The notes under the pieces are model-generated. The model worked only from the letters and a program-made list of their open reading frames with translations. It did not search any database and was not told the DNA's origin. Of a DNA stretch of 64,000 nt, positions 45,696 through 54,455 are shown in pieces; within the stretch, counting starts at the first letter, position 1, and every line of letters begins with the position of its first letter. The DNA is taken from contig NZ_JACHJI010000005.1 in the NCBI RefSeq assembly GCF_014203535.1, forward strand, positions 1-64,000. The letters run 5' to 3'. The stretch comes from Streptomyces griseomycini (GTDB taxonomy: Bacteria; Actinomycetota; Actinomycetes; Streptomycetales; Streptomycetaceae). Position numbers and translations under genes: made by a program.

Positions 45696-46670
45696 ATGCT
45701 GCGCCCCCTGTCGAAACCCGCCCGAAACCGGCTCGCCGTCGCCCTGGCAGGCGTCCTGCTGGCCGGATGCGGAGCGTCCGCCGAACCCGCGAGCCAGGAG
45801 AAGGCCGCGGGTGAGAAGACCGACGTCACCGTGGAACCCATCAAGGCGACGCGGGAGTTGACCGACGCGAACGGCGTCAGGATCTCCCTGCCGGAGGAAC
45901 CCCGGCGCATCGTCTGCCTGTTCGCGCTCTGCGACGACATCCTGACCGAACTGGGCATCGTCCCGACGGCCACGAACAGCCTCCTCCTCGCCCACGAGGA
46001 CTTCCTGGGGAAGGAGAAGGCCGCGCAGGTCGAGGTCGTCCCCGGCGGGTTCATCGCCCCCGAGGTGGAGGCGATCCTCTCCCACGACCCCGACCTCGTG
46101 ATCGGCCTGGAGGACACCCACGGCAAGCTCGCCCCCGCACTGGAGGGCGCCACCACCTTCTGGGCCATGCAGCCGGAGACCTGGCAGGACAGCGTGGGCT
46201 ACCTGCGCGACGTCGCCGCGCTCACCGGGCGCACCGCCGAGGGGGAGAAGGCGGAGAAGGCCTTCCGCACCAAGCTGGCCGCCGCCGAGCGGGCGAGGAG
46301 CGACAGGACCGCGCTCGTCATCTACGGCAGCGACGAGAACTTCGGCGTCGCCACCCCCGAGGGGGACGTCGCCGCCAGCCTGTTCCCGAAGATCGCCGAC
46401 TACCCCTGGAAGTCCCGCGGCGTGGAGGGCAGTTACAGCCTCGAGGAGATCCTCGCGCGGGACGTCGACGTGCTGTTCGTCGAGACCATGAGCTTCGGCG
46501 AGCCGGACGGCAGGCTGTCCGAGAAGCTGGCGGAGAACCCGCTGTGGGGCAAGATCCCGGCCGTGCGCAACGGCGACGTCCACGAGGTCGACTCCGAGGT
46601 GTGGGCCAAGGGGCGCGGCACCCGTTCGCTCGGCATCGTCCTCGACGAGGCCACGGCCGCACTGCGGTGA
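45696..46670 (+). CDS. Metallophore-binding lipoprotein of a FecBCD-type ABC importer
   Basis: A 324-residue exported lipoprotein: lipobox LLAGCGAS with Cys25, then a class III binding fold. ISLPEEPRRIVCLFALCDDILTELG is the usual N-lobe start, and DVDVLFVETMSFGEPDG and IPAVRNGDVHEVDSEVW the C-lobe. It captures a chelated metal outside the membrane. First gene of the operon with two permeases and an ATPase; a Zur-like box lies 49 bases ahead, so the cargo may be a zinc chelate rather than iron. Confidence 0.88.
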   Translation: MLRPLSKPARNRLAVALAGVLLAGCGASAEPASQEKAAGEKTDVTVEPIKATRELTDANGVRISLPEEPRRIVCLFALCDDILTELGIVPTATNSLLLAHEDFLGKEKAAQVEVVPGGFIAPEVEAILSHDPDLVIGLEDTHGKLAPALEGATTFWAMQPETWQDSVGYLRDVAALTGRTAEGEKAEKAFRTKLAAAERARSDRTALVIYGSDENFGVATPEGDVAASLFPKIADYPWKSRGVEGSYSLEEILARDVDVLFVETMSFGEPDGRLSEKLAENPLWGKIPAVRNGDVHEVDSEVWAKGRGTRSLGIVLDEATAALR

Positions 46671-47803
46671 GCGCACCCACCGCGACGGGCGGCGCGAGGA
46701 CGGCCGGCCGGCGGGGACGGTGGCGGCTCCCCGCCGTGCTCGTCCTGCTGGCCGCGGCCTCCGTGTGCGCCCTGTCCCTGGGCACCCCGTACGTGCCGGT
46801 CCACCGCCTCCCCGCGGCACTCGCCGACGGGGACACCACACTCGCCGGCGTCGTCGTCGGTGAACTCCGCGTGCCCAGGCTGGTGCTGGCGCTGCTCGCC
46901 GGTGCCTGCCTGGGCGCGGCGGGACTCGTGCTGCAGGAGGCCCTGCGCAATCCGCTGGCCGTCCCGGAGATGCTGGGCGTCTCCTCCGGGGCCGCGCTCG
47001 GGGTCGCCGCGCCGCTGGTCCTCGCGGTGTCCGTCCCGGCCGCGGCGCAGCCCCTGCTCGCCATCGGCGGGGCCGCGCTCGGCGGCGGGCTGACCCTGCT
47101 CGCCGCCGGGCTGGGCCGCAGTCCGTCGGCGGTGCTCCTGACGGGGGCCGCGGTCGCCGCCGCGCTGCAGGCGGCGCTGCTGGTGCTGATGGTGATGGCC
47201 GACCAGCTCGATCTCCAGATCGTCTACCGCTATCTGCTCGGTTCCCTGTCCGCCCGCACCTGGGACGACGTGACCGGACTGTGGCCCTGGCTGCTCGTCG
47301 CGGTGCCCGCGCTGGTGCTGTGCGCACCGGTGCTCTCGGTGCTGCGGCTGGGCGACGAGGACGCCGAGGCGCTGGGCGTGCGCGCCCGGCGGGCCCGGTT
47401 CGCGGCGCTCGCCATCGCCGTCGTGCTGATCGCACCGGTGACGGCGGTGTGCGGGCCGGTGGCCTGGGTCGGCTTCCTCGCCCCGCACCTGGCCCGCCGG
47501 ATCGACCCGCGGGCGGGCGCGGTGCGGTGGCTGCCCTGGTCGGCGGCGTGGGGAGCCGTCGTGGTGGCCGTCGCCGACCTCCCGGCCCGGCTCGCGCTGG
47601 CCCCCGTGGAGACCCCGGCCGGCGCCTGGACGGCGCTGCTGGGCGTCCCCGCGGGCGTCGCCCTCCTGCGTTCCGGGAACCGGCGGCCGGGACGCCGGCG
47701 GCGGGGCGGCGCGGGCGCGGCCCCCGGGCCGGGCACGGACCCCCGCCCCGTCCCCCCGGAACAGGTCCGGACGGAACAGGCCCGGGCGGAGGAGGTCCGG
47801 TGA
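46667..47803 (+). CDS. FecCD-type permease 1
   Basis: A 378-residue membrane protein with about nine or ten helices. Typical motifs: LRVPRLVLALLAGACLGAAG and LQEALRNPLAVPEMLGVSSGA at the substrate path, VAWVGFLAPHLARRI near the C-terminus (the ATPase-contact loop). GTG at 46667 overlaps the lipoprotein stop (GTGA). The C-terminal 40 residues are a charged Gly/Arg/Glu tail. Pairs with permease 2. Confidence 0.9.
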   Translation: MSAPTATGGARTAGRRGRWRLPAVLVLLAAASVCALSLGTPYVPVHRLPAALADGDTTLAGVVVGELRVPRLVLALLAGACLGAAGLVLQEALRNPLAVPEMLGVSSGAALGVAAPLVLAVSVPAAAQPLLAIGGAALGGGLTLLAAGLGRSPSAVLLTGAAVAAALQAALLVLMVMADQLDLQIVYRYLLGSLSARTWDDVTGLWPWLLVAVPALVLCAPVLSVLRLGDEDAEALGVRARRARFAALAIAVVLIAPVTAVCGPVAWVGFLAPHLARRIDPRAGAVRWLPWSAAWGAVVVAVADLPARLALAPVETPAGAWTALLGVPAGVALLRSGNRRPGRRRRGGAGAAPGPGTDPRPVPPEQVRTEQARAEEVR

Positions 47804-48807
47804 ACCGGCGCTTCGCCGCGCTCGTCGCGCTCGTCGTCGTGTGCGCCGGCGCCGGACTGGTCGCCGGACGCGGCATGTCCCCGTCCGCGCTCTGGGACGT
47901 CGTCGGGGGAGGGGGCAGCCTCACGGAGCGGCACATCCTGTTCCAGCTCCGCCTGCCCCGCCTCCTGGTGGCCCTCGGGGCCGGGGCCTGCCTCGGTGTG
48001 GCCGGCCTGGTCCTGCAGTCGGCCCTGCGCAACCCCCTCGCCGGACCCGAGGTCACCGGGGTGACGCCGGGCGCGGTGCTCGGCGCGGTCACCGCGACCG
48101 GACTCGGGTTCGCGGGCTGGGAGTCGCCCCTGGCCGTGGTCGTCGCCGCCTGCCTGGGCGGCTGCGCCGGAGCGGCGCTGCTGTGGCTGCTGGCCGGGCG
48201 GAGCGCGGGCGATCCCGCGCAGACCGCCGTGCACGGCGTCCTCGTCTCGGCGGTGCTCGGCGGACTCACCGCCATGGTGCTGCTCGTGGCGCCGGGACAG
48301 CTGGGCAGCGTCGTCCAGTGGCTCGTCGGCACCACCGAGGGCCGCGTCTGGCAGCACTGGCACCTGCTGTGGCCCTGGGCGCTCGCCTGGACGGCGGCGG
48401 CCTGGCTGCTGGCCGGCCCGCTGACCCTGCTGCGCTGCGGCGACGACATCGCCACCGCCGCCGGTCTGGCCACCGGCCGGGCCCGCCGGCTCGCCCTGTT
48501 GTGCGCGGTGGCGCTGACCGCGGGTGCCGTCGCCGCCGTCGGGGCGCTGGGCTTCGTCGGGCTGCTCGTGCCGCACCTCGCCCTCGCCGTGTTCGGCGCG
48601 GACCTGCGCAGGTCCCTGCCGGGTGCCGCCCTCATCGGGGCGGTCGTGGTGTGCGGGGCGGACGCGGCGGCCCAGCTGGCCACGCGGCTGCTGGCGGCGG
48701 CGCCGGACGGCGGCGCGCTCACCCTGCCCGTCGGGGCGCTCACCACCTGCGTCGGGGCCGTGCTGCTGCTGGTCGTCGTGCGCCGCGCCCCGGACCGAAC
48801 GTTCTGA
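47800..48807 (+). CDS. FecCD-type permease 2
   Basis: A 335-residue membrane protein with the same motif set: FQLRLPRLLVALGAGACLGVAG, LQSALRNPLAGPEVTGVTPGA and ALGFVGLLVPHLALAVFG. Start GTG 47800 overlaps the previous stop and has GGAGGAGG. With permease 1 it forms the heterodimeric channel of a siderophore/vitamin-B12-type importer. Confidence 0.9.
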   Translation: MNRRFAALVALVVVCAGAGLVAGRGMSPSALWDVVGGGGSLTERHILFQLRLPRLLVALGAGACLGVAGLVLQSALRNPLAGPEVTGVTPGAVLGAVTATGLGFAGWESPLAVVVAACLGGCAGAALLWLLAGRSAGDPAQTAVHGVLVSAVLGGLTAMVLLVAPGQLGSVVQWLVGTTEGRVWQHWHLLWPWALAWTAAAWLLAGPLTLLRCGDDIATAAGLATGRARRLALLCAVALTAGAVAAVGALGFVGLLVPHLALAVFGADLRRSLPGAALIGAVVVCGADAAAQLATRLLAAAPDGGALTLPVGALTTCVGAVLLLVVVRRAPDRTF

Positions 48808-48832
48808 TCGATGTGCCGACGAAGGACAGAGC

Positions 48833-49654
48833 ATGACCGAACCCATGGGGATCCGCGTCGAAGGGGTCCACTTCGGCTACCCGGACCGACCCGTGCTGCG
48901 CGGTGTCGACCTGACCGTGCGGCCGGGCGAGCTGACCGCCCTCATCGGCCTCAACGGCTGCGGCAAGTCGACGCTGTTGCGCCTGACCGCCGGCCTGCTG
49001 CGGCCGGCGGAGGGGCGCGTGCTGCTCGGCACCGACGACCTCGCCCGGCTCTCCCGGCGGGACACCGCCCGGCGGGTCGCGCTGCTGCACCAGTCGGCCC
49101 CGGCCGTTCCGGGCATGACCGTGCACCACCTCGTACGGCAGGGCCGGTACGCGGCGCGCGGCCCGCTCGGCATGCTGCGCGAGGGCGACGACCCCGTCGT
49201 CCGGCGGGCGTTGCGGGACGTGGGCGTCGAATCGTGGGCGGAGCGGCCCGTGGACGCGCTGTCCGGCGGCGAGCGGCAGCGGGTCCGGCTGGCGATGGCA
49301 CTCGCCCAGGACACCCGGATCCTCCTCCTCGACGAACCGACCACCTACCTCGACCTGCACCACCAGCTCGACGTGTTGCGGACCGTGGTGCGGCTGCGCG
49401 AGGAACGGGGTCTGACCGTCGTGATGGTGCTGCACGACCTCGCCCACGCGGCCCGGTTCGCCGAGCGGATCGTGGCCCTGCGGGACGGTCGGGTGGCCGC
49501 CGACGGGCCGCCGGCGGAGGTCGTGACGCCCGGGCTGCTCGCGGACGTGCTCAAGGTGGCCGGCCGGGTCGGCCGGGACCCGGAGGGCGGGTGGCCGGTG
49601 TGTTACCCGGATCACCCTCTCGCGGCACTAGGCCATGAAAATCATATTCATTAG
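48833..49654 (+). CDS. FecE-type ATPase
   Basis: A 273-residue ATP-binding subunit: Walker A GLNGCGKSTLL, Q-loop LLHQSAP, signature LSGGERQR, Walker B ILLLDEPT and switch HDLAHAARF. It completes the importer. The last codons contain the second Zur-like box (49636-49650), and the tail ALGHENHIH is unusual for the family, so the natural C-terminus could have been altered by a nearby rearrangement. ATG at 48833. Confidence 0.92.
   Translation: MTEPMGIRVEGVHFGYPDRPVLRGVDLTVRPGELTALIGLNGCGKSTLLRLTAGLLRPAEGRVLLGTDDLARLSRRDTARRVALLHQSAPAVPGMTVHHLVRQGRYAARGPLGMLREGDDPVVRRALRDVGVESWAERPVDALSGGERQRVRLAMALAQDTRILLLDEPTTYLDLHHQLDVLRTVVRLREERGLTVVMVLHDLAHAARFAERIVALRDGRVAADGPPAEVVTPGLLADVLKVAGRVGRDPEGGWPVCYPDHPLAALGHENHIH
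49636..49650. promoter_or_regulatory. Zur-like operator inside the end of the FecE gene
   Basis: TGAAAATCATATTCA, one mismatch from TGAAAATCATTTTCA; one imperfect pair in the palindrome. It lies in the last codons of the ATPase gene and about 280 bases ahead of the next ORF, a better Zur match than the one at 45633. Its proper target may have been deleted. Confidence 0.7.
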
Positions 49655-49659
49655 AGTGT

Positions 49660-49850
49660 GGTGCGGCGGCGGTCATCCGGACGCCGCAGCTCTCCTACGA
49701 ACAAGGGGGGTTCACGGACGACGGGCAGGTCCTCGCGCCGATCGCCGACCCGGGCCGGCTGGCCCGCGACTCGGCCTCCCACGCCAACGCCCTCGTCGCG
49801 AACCCCTTCGACGACACCGAGGAGTGGGGGAGCCGGCCTCCCCCGTCCGC
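49660..49850 (+). pseudogene. Orphan coding remnant after the Zur box
   Basis: One frame reads sensibly for 55-60 codons (AAVIRTPQLSYEQGGFTDDG, then LARDSASHANALVANPFDDT) with normal Streptomyces third-base G/C, but has no start codon and no stop before the following hairpin. It looks like part of a lost gene fused to the Zur box region. I do not recognise the family. Confidence 0.4.
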
Positions 49851-49880
49851 GGGCCCGCCCGTCACCTGCCGGGCGGGCCC
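49851..49880 (+). terminator. Hairpin GGGCCCGCCCG-N8-CGGGCGGGCCC
   Basis: Perfect 11-bp stem with an 8-base loop between the remnant and the ORF at 49929. It may end transcripts started at the Zur box. Confidence 0.5.
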
Positions 49881-49928
49881 ACGCCCTCCCCAGGCCCCTC
49901 GCCCCTCGTTCCCCGCAGGAGATCAGAC

Positions 49929-50765
49929 GTGTCGCCCAGTCAACCCGCCCCCGGTGCCGAGATGGTCGCCGTACCCGGCCGGGGCCTCGCCGTCCGCACG
50001 GCCGACGGGGGGTTCCTCACGGTCAGGACCGGGGACGCGGACGAGGACGCCCTCCTCGGCAGGCTCGCCGGCACCGTCACCGGCCCCGAAGTCGGCCGGC
50101 CGGTCCGGGCCTTCGACTCCGCCGGATGCCTGACAGCGGATCAGGGGACCTCCGCGTGGCTCTGCGGGCCGCTGACCGCCCACCTGCGCGCCGCGGGGGC
50201 CGAGCCCCGTCCGGGGAACCCCGAGGACCCGGCCGCCGGACCGCCCGCCGTCGTGTGGTGCCTGAACGGGCCCGTGCCCGAAGGGCTCCGGGACGCCGCC
50301 GACCGGCTGCCCGCCCGGGCCGGCTGGTGGGCCGCGCACGGCGACCGGCGGGACTCCGACGGGGCGGCCCTGGACAAGGCCCGCGCCCTCGACCCCGGCC
50401 TGCTCACGCACCTGCCGCTGACCGGCCCGCCCCGTCGGCTGGGTCGCGCGCTGCCCTCCTGGCCGGGGACCCGGCAGCACCGCGAACGCGGCCGGCTGAT
50501 CGCACGGGCGGCCGGTGCCCGGGTCCCGCTGCTCGCGGTGGGCGGCCGCCACGACCGCTTCACCGAGGACACCGCCGCCCCCTGGCGGCACGGGAACGGC
50601 CCCTCGGCCCGGCTGCTGCTGGGTCCCTGGGGACACGGCCTCGTCACCGCTCTCGCCCGCGCCCGTTCCGCCGAGGAGCCCGGCCCCGACACGCCCGCCG
50701 GGCCGGGACCTCGTCGTCCACGGCCTGGCCCCGGCACCACCACCGACGAGGAGAGGACCTCGTGA
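49929..50765 (+). CDS. Chimeric ORF: RiPP E1-like N-terminus joined to CocE-like hydrolase part
   Basis: A 278-residue ORF (GTG start, AGGAG ahead). The first 130 residues, VAVPGRGLAVRTADGGFLTV and AVVWCLNGPVPEGLRDAADR, resemble the N-terminal, leader-binding part of TOMM/thiazole cyclodehydratase C proteins as I remember them. From about 150 it changes to RVPLLAVGGRHDRF and ARLLLGPWGHGL, which look like the middle of CocE/NonD-type esterases. The catalytic Ser part is absent. Probably a fusion left by a deletion, still translated because its stop overlaps the ABC transporter start. Function unclear. Confidence 0.45.
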   Translation: MSPSQPAPGAEMVAVPGRGLAVRTADGGFLTVRTGDADEDALLGRLAGTVTGPEVGRPVRAFDSAGCLTADQGTSAWLCGPLTAHLRAAGAEPRPGNPEDPAAGPPAVVWCLNGPVPEGLRDAADRLPARAGWWAAHGDRRDSDGAALDKARALDPGLLTHLPLTGPPRRLGRALPSWPGTRQHRERGRLIARAAGARVPLLAVGGRHDRFTEDTAAPWRHGNGPSARLLLGPWGHGLVTALARARSAEEPGPDTPAGPGPRRPRPGPGTTTDEERTS

Positions 50766-52501
50766 TCGTCCACCCCGAACTGCGCCGCGCCGCACGCCAC
50801 GCCCGGCGCCCGCTGCTCGCGGCCACCCTCCTGCAGGGCGCCGTCACCCTCACCCACCTCGCCCAGGCCGCCCTGCTGGCCGTCGCCCTCGCCGACGTCG
50901 CCCGGGGGGCCGCGGACCGGCTGCCGGCCCTGCTCGGGGCCGTGCTCGGGCTCGTCGCCGCCCGCGCCCTGCTCGGCCACCGGCAGCGGCGCACGGCCGC
51001 CCGCGCGGGCGCGGCGGTCAGGGTGCGGCTGCGGGACGAACTCCTCGCCCACCTCGGGCGGCTCGGCCCCGCGCACCTGACGACCGCGCGCGCCGGAGCC
51101 GTCCGCACCACGCTCGTCGACGGCGTCGAGGGCGTCGACGCCTACGTCTCCCGCTACCTGCCCCAGCTCCTGGTCACCCTCGCCGTACCGCCCCTGCTGC
51201 TCGCCGCCCTCGCCCTGGTCGAACCGCTCGCCCTCCTCGGCCTGGTCCCCGCCCTGCTGCTCGCCCTCGCCGGACCGCGGGCCTGGGACCGGCTGCTCGC
51301 CCGGCGCGGCAAGGAGCACTGGGACACGTACGAGTCGCTGGGCGCCGACTACCTCGAGGCCCTCCAGGGCATGCCCGCGCTGCGCGCCGCCGGCGCCGTC
51401 GGCCGGACCCGGGAGCGGCTGGAGGAACGCTCGGCCCACCTGCACCGGGCCACCGTCGCCAAGCTCCGCGTGTCCCTCGTCGACACCGGGCTCACCGACC
51501 TGGCCGTCCAGGGCGGCACCGCGGCCGCCGCGCTGCTCGCCTGCGCCTCGGCCGCCACCGGCTCCACCGCGCCGACGGGCACCTACCTGGTGCTGCTGCT
51601 CGCCGCCGAGTGCTTCCGGCCGGTCCGCGACCTGTCCCGCGAGTGGCACGCCGGGTACCTGGGCGTCTCCGCCGCGGACGGCCTCGCGGCCCTGCGGACC
51701 GCGAGGCCCGCCGTCGCCGACACCGGAACGGTCCCGGCCCGGTGGCCCTCCCCGCCCGAACTGCGCTTCGAGAACGTCGAGTTCCGTTACGACGGCGCCG
51801 ACCGGCCCGCCCTGCGGGGCGTCGGCTTCACCGCCGAGGCGGGCCGCACCACCGCCGTCGTGGGCCCCTCCGGCGCCGGCAAGTCCACCCTGCTCGCACT
51901 GCTGCTGCGCCACCACGAGCCGCGGTCCGGCCGGATCACCGCGGCCGGGCGCGACGTGGGCGCGTACACCCTCGACTCCCTGCGGCGCGGCATCGCCGTG
52001 GTCTCCCAGCACACCCACCTCTTCCACGCCACCGTCGCCGACAACCTGCGCCTGGCCCGCCCGGACGCCACCGACACCGACCTCGTGCGGGCGGCCCGCA
52101 CGGCCGGCGTCCACGACGAGATCGCCGCCCTCCCCGACGGCTACGCCACCGTCCTCGGCGAACGCGGCGCCACCCTCTCCGGCGGCCAGCGCCAGCGGCT
52201 CGCCCTCGCCCGGGCCCTGCTCGCCGACGCCCCGGTGCTCGTCCTCGACGAGGCCACCAGCGCCGTAGACGAGCGCCGCGAGGCGGACATCGTCCGCGCG
52301 CTCCTCGACACCGCGGGGGAGCGCACCGTCCTGGTGATCGCCCACCGCCTCGCCGCCGTCCGGCACGCCGACCGCATCGTCGTCCTCGACGACGGCCGCG
52401 TGGACGCCGTGGGCACCCACGCCGACCTCGTCGCCGCCGGGGGCGTCTACGCCGGCCTGGTCCGGGCCGGCCACGCCCACGGAGGAGAACGCGCCGCATG
52501 A
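50762..52501 (+). CDS. Fused ABC half-transporter 1 (YbtP/IrtA type)
   Basis: A 579-residue protein: six-helix membrane domain (10-310), then an ATPase domain with GPSGAGKSTLL, LSGGQRQRLALA, VLVLDEATSAVDE and the switch IAHRLAAV. YbtPQ and IrtAB pairs of this shape sit beside siderophore genes and take metal-loaded siderophores across or release metal from them. GTG at 50762 overlaps the previous stop (GTGA) and its own stop overlaps the partner (ATGA). Confidence 0.88.
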   Translation: MIVHPELRRAARHARRPLLAATLLQGAVTLTHLAQAALLAVALADVARGAADRLPALLGAVLGLVAARALLGHRQRRTAARAGAAVRVRLRDELLAHLGRLGPAHLTTARAGAVRTTLVDGVEGVDAYVSRYLPQLLVTLAVPPLLLAALALVEPLALLGLVPALLLALAGPRAWDRLLARRGKEHWDTYESLGADYLEALQGMPALRAAGAVGRTRERLEERSAHLHRATVAKLRVSLVDTGLTDLAVQGGTAAAALLACASAATGSTAPTGTYLVLLLAAECFRPVRDLSREWHAGYLGVSAADGLAALRTARPAVADTGTVPARWPSPPELRFENVEFRYDGADRPALRGVGFTAEAGRTTAVVGPSGAGKSTLLALLLRHHEPRSGRITAAGRDVGAYTLDSLRRGIAVVSQHTHLFHATVADNLRLARPDATDTDLVRAARTAGVHDEIAALPDGYATVLGERGATLSGGQRQRLALARALLADAPVLVLDEATSAVDERREADIVRALLDTAGERTVLVIAHRLAAVRHADRIVVLDDGRVDAVGTHADLVAAGGVYAGLVRAGHAHGGERAA

Positions 52502-54234
52502 CCGACACCCTCACCACCGGCGCGGCACCGGCCCGCGGCTCCCTGCGCGCCCTGCTGCCCGCGCTCGCCGGACACCGTGCCATGATCGCCCGCACCTGCG
52601 CCGCCGCGCTCCTCGAACAGGGCTCGCTGGTCGCGCTGCTGACACTGGCCGCGCACACCGTGGGCACCGCCGTCATCGACGGCCGCGCCCCGTCGTCCGG
52701 CACCGTCGCCGCCCTGGCCGCGCTGGTCCTGGTCCGCGCGTGGACGACCTGGCGCGAGATGGACCTCTCGCACGACCTCGCCTACCGGGTGCTGGCCGAA
52801 CTGCGCGTGCGGATCTTCGACGGACTCGCCCGCAGCGCGCCGGCCCGCGTGGCCGGCCGGCGCAGCGGCGACCTGGCCGCCACCGCCATGGCCGACGTGG
52901 AGGCGCTGGAGTTCTTCTACGCCCACACCACCGCCCAGCTCCTCGCCTCCGGCGTCGTGTTCGGCGCGGGTACCGCGGTGCTGGCCGGGGTGGAACCGTG
53001 GCTGCTGCTCGCGGTGGCGCCGGCGGCCGCGCTGCTCGCCGCCGCGCCGTTCGCCGACGCCCGCGCCCGCGCGGCGAACGGGGCCCGCACCCGGGCCGCC
53101 GCCGCACGGCTGTCGGCCGACACCGTCGAGACCGTGGACGGGCTGCCCGAGCTGCTCTCCTTCGGCCGCCTGGCCGAGCGGCGCGACCGGCTCGCCGCAC
53201 GCGGCCGGGAACTGGCGCAGGCCCAGCGGTCCGAGGCCGGCCGGGAGGCCGTGGCGGCCGCCGTCCGGGACGCGCTGACCGTACTCGCGGTGCTCGGCGT
53301 GGTGGCCGTCGCCGCCCACTGCGTGACCTCCGGCCGGCTGCACGGCGCGTGGGCCCCGGCGGTGATGGCGCTCGCCCTGGCGGTGCTCGGCCCGGTCGCC
53401 GAGTCCGCCCGGGCGCTGAGCCAGGCGGTCGCCCTGCGCGCCGCCGCCGCCCGCGTCGACGCCGCCCTGAGCGCCCCCGCCCTCGCCCCGCCGCCCGCCG
53501 CGCCCCGGACCCTGCCCCCCGGGCCGCTGGGCGTACGACTGCACGGCGTGCGCTTCGACTACGGCGGGCGGCCCGTCCTCGAGGGGGTGGAGCTGACCGT
53601 CCCGGCGGGGCGGACGCTCGCCCTGGTCGGCGCCTCCGGCGCCGGCAAGACCACCTGCGCCCATCTGCTGGCCAGGTTCTGGGACCCGTCCGCCGGAGCC
53701 GTCCAGCTCCTCCCGGACGCGGGCGAACCCGTCGACCTCCGCGACCTGCGGGACGCCGACCTGCGCCGGGCCGTCGCCGTCGTCGGCCAGGACACCCCGC
53801 TCTTCCACGGCACCCTCGCCGAGAACCTCCGCCTCGCCGCCCCCGAGGCGGACGACGACCGGCTCCTCGCCGCGGTCCGGCGGTGCGGCATCGACCGGTT
53901 CGCCGCCCTGGACACCCCGGTCGGAGAGCGCGGCGCCACCCTCTCCGGCGGCCAGCGGGCCCGGATCGCGCTCGCCCGCGCCCTGCTGGCCGAGCCCAGG
54001 GTGCTCGTCCTGGACGAGACGACCGCCCATCTGGACAACACCGGCGACGCGGAACTCGCCGCCGCGCTCGGCGGGAGCGGCCGGACGACGATCGTCATCG
54101 CCCACCGCCCGGCCACCATCCGCCGCGCCGACCGCATCGCCGTCCTCGAGTCCGGGCGCATCGCGGAGGAGGGCACCTGGCGGGAGCTCACCGCCCGCCC
54201 CGGCGGCGCGCTCACCCGGGTGCTCCGGCGGTAG
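52498..54234 (+). CDS. Fused ABC half-transporter 2 (YbtQ/IrtB type)
   Basis: A 578-residue partner of the gene upstream. Membrane domain to about 310, then ATPase motifs GASGAGKTTCAH, LSGGQRARIALA, VLVLDETTAHLD and IAHRPATIRRADR. Overlapping ATGA start with GGAGGAGAAC shows coupled synthesis of a heterodimer. CydDC-type and drug exporters have the same architecture; the neighbourhood favours metallophore handling. Confidence 0.88.
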   Translation: MTDTLTTGAAPARGSLRALLPALAGHRAMIARTCAAALLEQGSLVALLTLAAHTVGTAVIDGRAPSSGTVAALAALVLVRAWTTWREMDLSHDLAYRVLAELRVRIFDGLARSAPARVAGRRSGDLAATAMADVEALEFFYAHTTAQLLASGVVFGAGTAVLAGVEPWLLLAVAPAAALLAAAPFADARARAANGARTRAAAARLSADTVETVDGLPELLSFGRLAERRDRLAARGRELAQAQRSEAGREAVAAAVRDALTVLAVLGVVAVAAHCVTSGRLHGAWAPAVMALALAVLGPVAESARALSQAVALRAAAARVDAALSAPALAPPPAAPRTLPPGPLGVRLHGVRFDYGGRPVLEGVELTVPAGRTLALVGASGAGKTTCAHLLARFWDPSAGAVQLLPDAGEPVDLRDLRDADLRRAVAVVGQDTPLFHGTLAENLRLAAPEADDDRLLAAVRRCGIDRFAALDTPVGERGATLSGGQRARIALARALLAEPRVLVLDETTAHLDNTGDAELAAALGGSGRTTIVIAHRPATIRRADRIAVLESGRIAEEGTWRELTARPGGALTRVLRR

Positions 54235-54282
54235 CGGGGCCCCGGGGCCCGGGAGGGGATCCGCCGGGGGTGCGGACGGTGC

Positions 54283-54345
54283 CCTCCGCGCCCAGCGGAT
54301 CCCCGGCCTCCGCGCCCAGCGGATCCCGGCCTCCGCGCCCAGACT
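54283..54345. repeat. Three imperfect 23/24-bp tandem repeats
   Basis: CCTCCGCGCCCAGCGGATCC begins at 54283 and 54307, and a third partial copy (CCTCCGCGCCCA) at 54330, between the ABC transporter and the dehydrogenase. Could be slippage product; no function evident. Confidence 0.7.
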
Positions 54346-54455
54346 GGAAGAGGCAGGGCGACGGCCCCGGCACCCCCGGGCCGTCGCGGACGCAGGCGGG
54401 TGCGGGCACGCCCGGCGCCCGGGTCCGCCGCAGAGCAGAAGGGGTGAGCACCGGC

